Positions 6,985 to 11,264 of a stretch of 11,264 bases of DNA are shown here, in pieces. The notes below the pieces were generated by a model that was not told the DNA's origin, made no database searches, and saw only the letters and a program-made list of their open reading frames with translations. The stretch lies in the NCBI GenBank assembly GCA_937952345.1, contig CALFYN010001043.1, positions 1-11,264 on the forward strand. The letters run 5' to 3'. The DNA comes from an uncultured Acidobacteriota bacterium (GTDB lineage: Bacteria; Acidobacteriota; Terriglobia; Bryobacterales; Bryobacteraceae). The position numbers and the translations under genes are program-made. Positions within the stretch are counted from its first letter, which is position 1. Every line of letters starts with the position of its first letter.

Positions 6985-9399
6985 ATGCCGCGCTACGCCG
7001 ACATCAGTCTCCCCGTCCCGCTCGATCAGGTCTTCACCTACGATTTGCCCGAAACCCTGCGGCATCGCGTGAAGCGGGGCTGCCGGATCCTGGTTCCCTT
7101 CGGCCCGCGCAAGCTCACGGGAGTGGTTCTTCGCACACACGACGATCCGCCGGCCATGGAGACCCGCCAGGCCCTGCAACTGCTCGGCGAGGAGCCGGCC
7201 CTCGAAGAAGAGCTCCTATCGCTCGGCGATTGGATTGCCAACTATTACTGCGCGCCGTTGGGGGAAGTGCTCCGGGCCATGACGCCTCTGTCCTCGGAAA
7301 TCCGCAAGGGGAAGGTCTACACGCTCACCGATACGGGGCGCGACGTGGTCCGGCAGTTCGTCTTCGCCGAAAACGAAGAGGATCCGGCCGTGAGCGTGCT
7401 GCGGCATCTGGAGCACCGATCGCTGTCTTCGGCCTACCTCGAAAAAAAGGTGAAGAACGCACCGAATGTCATCAAGAGCCTCCTTCGCCGCGGCTTCATC
7501 GCCGTCGAGGACACCGCCGAGCAGAAGGATCCGCTACGCGCGCCATCGGAAAAGCTCCAGATCGAGTTCCTCACTCGCGCCGAAGGCGAGAAACTGCGCA
7601 AGGCGGAGCGCGAGCTGATCTCCTACCTGGAATTGCATCCCGGCTCCCATGTGCTCACTGCGGTGGAAGCACAAGTGAAGAACGCCTCCACCGCCGCCCG
7701 GGCGCTGGCTCGCCGCCAACTGGTGACCCTGAAGCCGCTCACCGTCCTCAGTCTGCACCCCGGCCATGGCGGCGCCCCGCATGCTCTCAATCCCCATCAG
7801 CAACAAGCGCTCGACAAGATCCGCCAATCGATGACGGAGCGCAAGTTCCAGGCCATCTTGCTCCAAGGGGTCACCGGTTCCGGCAAGACGGAGGTCTACC
7901 TGCAGGCGATCGAAGCCGCCCTCGCCGAGGGACGGGGCACGCTCATGCTGGTTCCCGAAATCGCCCTTACCCCAGCCGTCAGCGGCCAGTTCCTCCACCG
8001 CTTCGGCGATCGTGTGGCGCTGCTGCATTCGGCGTTCTCGGGTTCGGAACGAGCCGAACAGTGGCGAGCCATCCGCGCCGGACGCGCCCAGGTCGTGGTG
8101 GGTACCCGATCGAGCATCTTCGCTCCCGTCCAGAATCTCGGGCTCATTGTCGTCGATGAAGAACACGACCAAAGCTATAAGCAGGAGGAAAACCCGCGCT
8201 ACAACGGGCGCGATGTCGCCGTCGTCCGCGCCCATGCTGCCAATGCCGTCGTCGTCCTCGGTTCGGCCACCCCGAGTCTGGAATCGCGTTACAACGTCCA
8301 GCGCGGCAAGTACACGCTGGTGGAATTGCCGGAACGCATCGCCGGGCGGCCCATGCCCGAAGTGGAGATCGTCGACATGCGTCAGGAGTTCCTCGAAACG
8401 CGCAAGCAGGCCACCTTCTCGCGACGTCTCCTCGACGCCATGGCTGCCCGCCTCGAGTCCAACGAGCAGGTCATGATCCTCCACAACCGCCGGGGCTTTT
8501 CGAGCTTCGTCGCCTGCCGTTCCTGCGGCGAACGGGTGGAATGCATCAACTGCGCCGTCACCCTCACCTATCACCACCGCGACCGGCGCATGCTCTGCCA
8601 CTACTGCAACTACGCCGCCCCGCCCCCCAAGCGCTGCCCGAAGTGCGATTCCGAACACATCCAGTTCCTCGGCACGGGCGCGGAAAAGGTGGAGGACGAA
8701 CTGCACCTCGTCTTCCCCAAGGCGCGCATCGCCCGCATGGACCGCGACACGGTCACCGGCAAGCGCCGCTATGAAACGATCCTTCACGGCTTCCGCGCTC
8801 ACGAATATGACGTGCTCGTGGGCACGCAGATGATCGCCAAGGGCCACGATATCCCGAATGTGACGCTGGTCGGTGTCGTGTCGGCCGACGTCGGCCTCGG
8901 CATGCCCGATTTCCGCGCCGCCGAACGCACCTTTCAACTGCTCACTCAGGTGGCCGGTCGCGCAGGGCGCGGCGAGATCCCCGGCAACGTCATCGTCCAG
9001 ACCATCAACCCCGAGCACTACGCCGTCCGCTGCGCCGCCGCCCAGGACTACGCCAATTTCTACGAAAAAGAGATGCAGTTCCGCAAAATGATGCGCTACC
9101 CGCCGTTTGCCGCCTTGGCTAACATCATGGTGCGCAGTCACACGCAGCAGCAGGCCATCGACATGGCCGCCGAGATCGGGAATTTCTTCGGGCCCAACCC
9201 GCAGGATCTGAAGGTGCTGGGTCCGGCCGAGGCGCCCATCCCGAGGCTCAAAGCCGAATACCGCTATCAGTTGCTGATCAAGGCCGCTTCGCGCAAGCGC
9301 CTGAACGATCTGCTGCACAACCTGCGCGCCTATGCCGAGCAGAAGCGCTGGCCCGCCACCAGCCTGGTGATTGACGTCGATCCGCTTTCTCTGCTGTAA
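6985..9399 (+). CDS. priA: Primosomal protein N' (replication restart helicase PriA)
   Basis: This 804-residue superfamily 2 3'-to-5' DNA helicase reloads the replisome at stalled forks. The N-terminal 3'-end-binding domain begins RYADISLPVPLDQVFTYDLP. The helicase core has Walker A GVTGSGKT (295-302), DEEH (391-394) followed by the aromatic-rich loop DQSYKQEENPRYNGRD, and motif III GSATPS. Eight zinc-binding cysteines are present at 511, 514, 520, 523, 538, 541, 551 and 554, with the same spacing as in E. coli PriA. Late motifs GTQMIAKGHDIPNVTLVGV and QVAGRAGRG are intact. The ATG at 6985 is chosen because it gives the family's usual N-terminus. An in-frame ATG at 6904 would add 27 residues unlike the family. 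The gene is complete, and a GNAT gene follows closely. Confidence 0.97.
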   Translation: MPRYADISLPVPLDQVFTYDLPETLRHRVKRGCRILVPFGPRKLTGVVLRTHDDPPAMETRQALQLLGEEPALEEELLSLGDWIANYYCAPLGEVLRAMTPLSSEIRKGKVYTLTDTGRDVVRQFVFAENEEDPAVSVLRHLEHRSLSSAYLEKKVKNAPNVIKSLLRRGFIAVEDTAEQKDPLRAPSEKLQIEFLTRAEGEKLRKAERELISYLELHPGSHVLTAVEAQVKNASTAARALARRQLVTLKPLTVLSLHPGHGGAPHALNPHQQQALDKIRQSMTERKFQAILLQGVTGSGKTEVYLQAIEAALAEGRGTLMLVPEIALTPAVSGQFLHRFGDRVALLHSAFSGSERAEQWRAIRAGRAQVVVGTRSSIFAPVQNLGLIVVDEEHDQSYKQEENPRYNGRDVAVVRAHAANAVVVLGSATPSLESRYNVQRGKYTLVELPERIAGRPMPEVEIVDMRQEFLETRKQATFSRRLLDAMAARLESNEQVMILHNRRGFSSFVACRSCGERVECINCAVTLTYHHRDRRMLCHYCNYAAPPPKRCPKCDSEHIQFLGTGAEKVEDELHLVFPKARIARMDRDTVTGKRRYETILHGFRAHEYDVLVGTQMIAKGHDIPNVTLVGVVSADVGLGMPDFRAAERTFQLLTQVAGRAGRGEIPGNVIVQTINPEHYAVRCAAAQDYANFYEKEMQFRKMMRYPPFAALANIMVRSHTQQQAIDMAAEIGNFFGPNPQDLKVLGPAEAPIPRLKAEYRYQLLIKAASRKRLNDLLHNLRAYAEQKRWPATSLVIDVDPLSLL

Positions 9400-9413
9400 T
9401 GCCGCGATAGCCC

Positions 9414-10199
9414 TTGCGGGATTACGAGATCATCAACGAGAACCTGCGTCACGCGCTCGCGGCTTTCGCATGGGTGCGCTCGGGCGGGCGCGTCATCCAC
9501 AGTCCGGGGCTCAGCCTCGTGTACGCCGGGGTGCCGTATGGCTTGTTCAACACCGCTCTCGTCACGTCGCCGCTACCCTCCGAACAAGGCGACTTCTACG
9601 ATTGCCTCACCCGTGCCGAGGATTTTTTCCAAAAGTACAATGCGCCCTGGTCGGTCTGGTTCTGCGACGATATGCTTTCGCCCGAGGAACGCCGCAAAGC
9701 AAGAATCGCGCTCGCCACGCGCGGGCTGCGGCTGACCATGGAGGCCCCCGGGATGATCGCCCCGGAACTCATTCCGCCGGCCGCGAAACCGCCGCGTATG
9801 GCGTTCGTCCGCGTCGGCGACTCCGCCACGCGAAACCACTTCAGCCAGGTGATGTCCGCCGCCTTCCATGTTCCACTCGACATGTCGCGGGACGTTTATT
9901 GCGGCGAAGCGCTGTGGAAAGCATCCATGACCGGCTGGATCGGGTATCTCCACGGCGAACCGGTCAGTACGGCGGCAGCCGTCAACTCCTCCGGCGCCAT
10001 CGGCATCTACGCCGTCGCCACGCAGCCCCCATACCAGCGGCGTGGATACGCAGAGGCAATCATGCGCCACGCGATCGCCGACGCCGAAGCGTCACTGGGA
10101 ATCTCGCGCACCGTCCTCCAATCGAGCGCCGACGGCTATCCGCTGTACGTGCGCATGGGCTACCGCGCCGTGACACGTTTCTTCGTCTACGTGAAGTAA
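9414..10199 (+). CDS. GNAT-family N-acetyltransferase
   Basis: This is a 261-residue protein. The C-terminal half (about 128-261) is a GNAT domain with the acetyl-CoA pyrophosphate-binding motif QRRGYA (208-213) after strand 4 (IGIYAVATQPPY), and a closing strand with YPLYVRMGYRAVTRFFVY. The N-terminal half (about 1-125) is a less typical domain with DFYDCLTRAEDFFQKYNAPW. The acceptor substrate cannot be inferred. The start is TTG at 9414, without a recognisable ribosome-binding site, 14 bases after the priA stop, so translation is probably coupled to priA. In the same frame an ATG at 9399-9401 overlaps the priA TAA but is cut off by TAG at 9408-9410. A later GTG at 9474 is a less likely start. 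It converges on the next gene with 3 bases between stops. Confidence 0.85.
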   Translation: MRDYEIINENLRHALAAFAWVRSGGRVIHSPGLSLVYAGVPYGLFNTALVTSPLPSEQGDFYDCLTRAEDFFQKYNAPWSVWFCDDMLSPEERRKARIALATRGLRLTMEAPGMIAPELIPPAAKPPRMAFVRVGDSATRNHFSQVMSAAFHVPLDMSRDVYCGEALWKASMTGWIGYLHGEPVSTAAAVNSSGAIGIYAVATQPPYQRRGYAEAIMRHAIADAEASLGISRTVLQSSADGYPLYVRMGYRAVTRFFVYVK

Positions 10200-10202
10200 A
10201 GG

Positions 10203-11123
10203 CTACGGCCAGCCCTCCACCTCGTCCGGATGCACCCGGCAGTGATCCTCGGCCGGCTCCAGATGCGAAAGCACCTCCGAATTCGGAGGCAGTTCCGCCT
10301 CCAGTCGCCTCTCCACTTCCGTCGCCCGGTGATGCGCCTCACGCAGGGACACCGTATCGGGGAACAGCAGGTGCAGGCTCACGATCCACCTCTGGCCCGT
10401 ATCGCGGAACCGCAACCGGTGAAACTGGACACCGAGACTCTCCGTAATCCGGCCTACTTTTTCCTCCAATTGGCGGGCCTTGTCCGGATCCGGCAAATCC
10501 ATCAGCCCGCGCACCGACGTGCGCACCAGTTGCCCTCCCGACCAGAGAATGTTCAAGGCAACGGCGATCGCCAGAATCGGGTCAAACGGCTTCCATCCTG
10601 TGGCAAGCACTAGGGCCAAACCGGCCACCACTCCGAAGCTGGTCCAACTATCGGTAAGTACGTGCTTGCCGTTGGCTTCCAATATCAGCGAACCCGTCCG
10701 CCGCCCCGTGCGCACCAGATGCCAGCCTAGGGCAAGGTTGATCAGCGATGCCAGCAGCACCAAAACCGTGCCCAACCCCAAGCGTTCGATCACCAGTCCG
10801 GCAAGCCACTTCTGCACTGCGGTGGCAATGATCCACAGCGCGGCAACGATAATCATTCCGCCTTCGAAACCGGCCGAGAAGAACGTGATCCGTTCATAGC
10901 CATAGGGCGACTTCGCGCTTGCCGGTTGCAGGCTGAGCCATAGGCTGAAGGCCGCGAACGCCACGGCCACGACGTGGATGAGGCTTTCCGCCGCATCCGA
11001 CAGAATCGCCACTGAGCCGGTCAACCAATAGGCGCCGAACTTCCCCACCAGCATGAACAGGCCAACACCCAGCGACCATAACATCGCCTTATGCCGGTCG
11101 TCGTACTGTTGCTTTTCGGACAT
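10203..11123 (-). CDS. Cation diffusion facilitator (CDF) family metal transporter
   Basis: This 306-residue inner-membrane antiporter would export divalent metal ions (Zn, Co, Fe or Mn class) to the periplasm. About six transmembrane helices span 12-206: roughly 14-34, 38-63, 83-105, 116-138, 154-174 and 178-197. The helix 5 metal-site pair H154-x3-D158 (KHVLTDSW) is classical. The helix 2 site reads SDAAESLIH (42-50), so by eye the residues equivalent to D45/D49 of E. coli YiiP are E46 and H50. The loop motif PYGYERITFFSAGFEG (73-88) has Tyr where most relatives have the His of PYGH. The cytoplasmic domain (about 207-306) is His/Glu-rich. The start is ATG at 11123-11121 with only a weak distant AAAGG. 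Metal specificity cannot be assigned. Confidence 0.93.
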   Translation of the reverse strand: MSEKQQYDDRHKAMLWSLGVGLFMLVGKFGAYWLTGSVAILSDAAESLIHVVAVAFAAFSLWLSLQPASAKSPYGYERITFFSAGFEGGMIIVAALWIIATAVQKWLAGLVIERLGLGTVLVLLASLINLALGWHLVRTGRRTGSLILEANGKHVLTDSWTSFGVVAGLALVLATGWKPFDPILAIAVALNILWSGGQLVRTSVRGLMDLPDPDKARQLEEKVGRITESLGVQFHRLRFRDTGQRWIVSLHLLFPDTVSLREAHHRATEVERRLEAELPPNSEVLSHLEPAEDHCRVHPDEVEGWP

Positions 11124-11141
11124 GGTGCCGATAGTACCTTT

Positions 11142-11264
11142 ATGATCCGTTTCCTAGCGGTTGCCATCTTCATTCTGACACTCCTTGCCCCTGCCGGCGA
11201 AGCGGGTCTGTTCAGCCGGAAGAAGAAGGCAACGCCCATGCGATACGGTGTAAGCCGCGCAGAC
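11142..11264 (+). CDS. Secreted or membrane-anchored protein, N-terminal fragment (runs off right edge)
   Basis: This is the first 41 codons of an open frame with no stop before the window ends. It begins MIRFLAVAIFILTLLAPAGE, a typical signal peptide or signal anchor (basic Arg3, hydrophobic core 4-16, Ala/Gly region). It continues AGLFSRKKKATPMRYGVSRA, a short basic stretch. There is no lipobox Cys. I do not recognise the family. The ATG at 11142 has no Shine-Dalgarno and lies 18 bases from the divergent transporter start. Any promoter must therefore overlap the start of that gene, and a leaderless transcript is possible. Confidence 0.6.
   Translation, partial: MIRFLAVAIFILTLLAPAGEAGLFSRKKKATPMRYGVSRAD

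Noticed and set aside
7534..9318. 594-codon open frame on the minus strand opposite priA
   Set aside because: It lies wholly inside priA, whose helicase and zinc motifs are all intact. Its composition (rich in His, Gly, Asp and Val) is what the opposite frame of a GC-rich gene gives, and I see no domain in it.

Overview
The window is compact, GC-rich bacterial chromosome with almost no spare DNA. Signals point to a Gram-negative-type envelope: a periplasmic adaptor protein, an FtsX-type ABC exporter, and a CpxP/Spy-like periplasmic protein. From the protein styles I would guess Acidobacteriota (Bryobacter/Solibacter-like). That guess comes from recall of protein families, not from a marker gene, so treat it as moderate.

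Left part (1-6270, all minus strand; read from right to left). Six tightly packed genes look like one operon: an ABC-transporter ATPase (5548-6270), a large two-unit FtsX-type permease (3180-5543), a HlyD/MacA-type membrane fusion protein (1997-3175), a PmbA/TldE-family protein (631-1977), a small membrane-anchored protein (177-641), and the start of a response regulator that runs off the left edge (1-173). Gaps are 4, 4, 19, -11 and 3 bases. The first three genes form a tripartite-style exporter lacking its outer-membrane channel. PmbA suggests a link to peptide processing, but no TldD partner is present.

Middle (6271-6499). This is the only sizeable non-coding stretch. It holds a strong minus-strand intrinsic terminator only about 27 bases before the first exporter gene, preceded by a dense set of inverted repeats that can fold into a three-way-junction-like RNA. 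It is either the 3' end of the gene at 6500-6901 or an attenuator/riboswitch-like leader controlling the exporter operon. I could not match it to a known RNA family, and it is the best candidate for something undescribed here.

Right part (6500-11264). A CpxP/Spy-like LTxxQ periplasmic protein (minus) is divergent from priA, the replication-restart helicase (6985-9399, plus). A GNAT-family acetyltransferase (9414-10199, plus) follows priA and has an in-frame TAG separating an ATG that overlaps the priA stop from its apparent TTG start. It converges, with 3 bases between stops, on a cation diffusion facilitator transporter (10203-11123, minus). The right edge holds the first 41 codons of a secreted or membrane protein (plus) whose start lies only 18 bases from the divergent transporter start.
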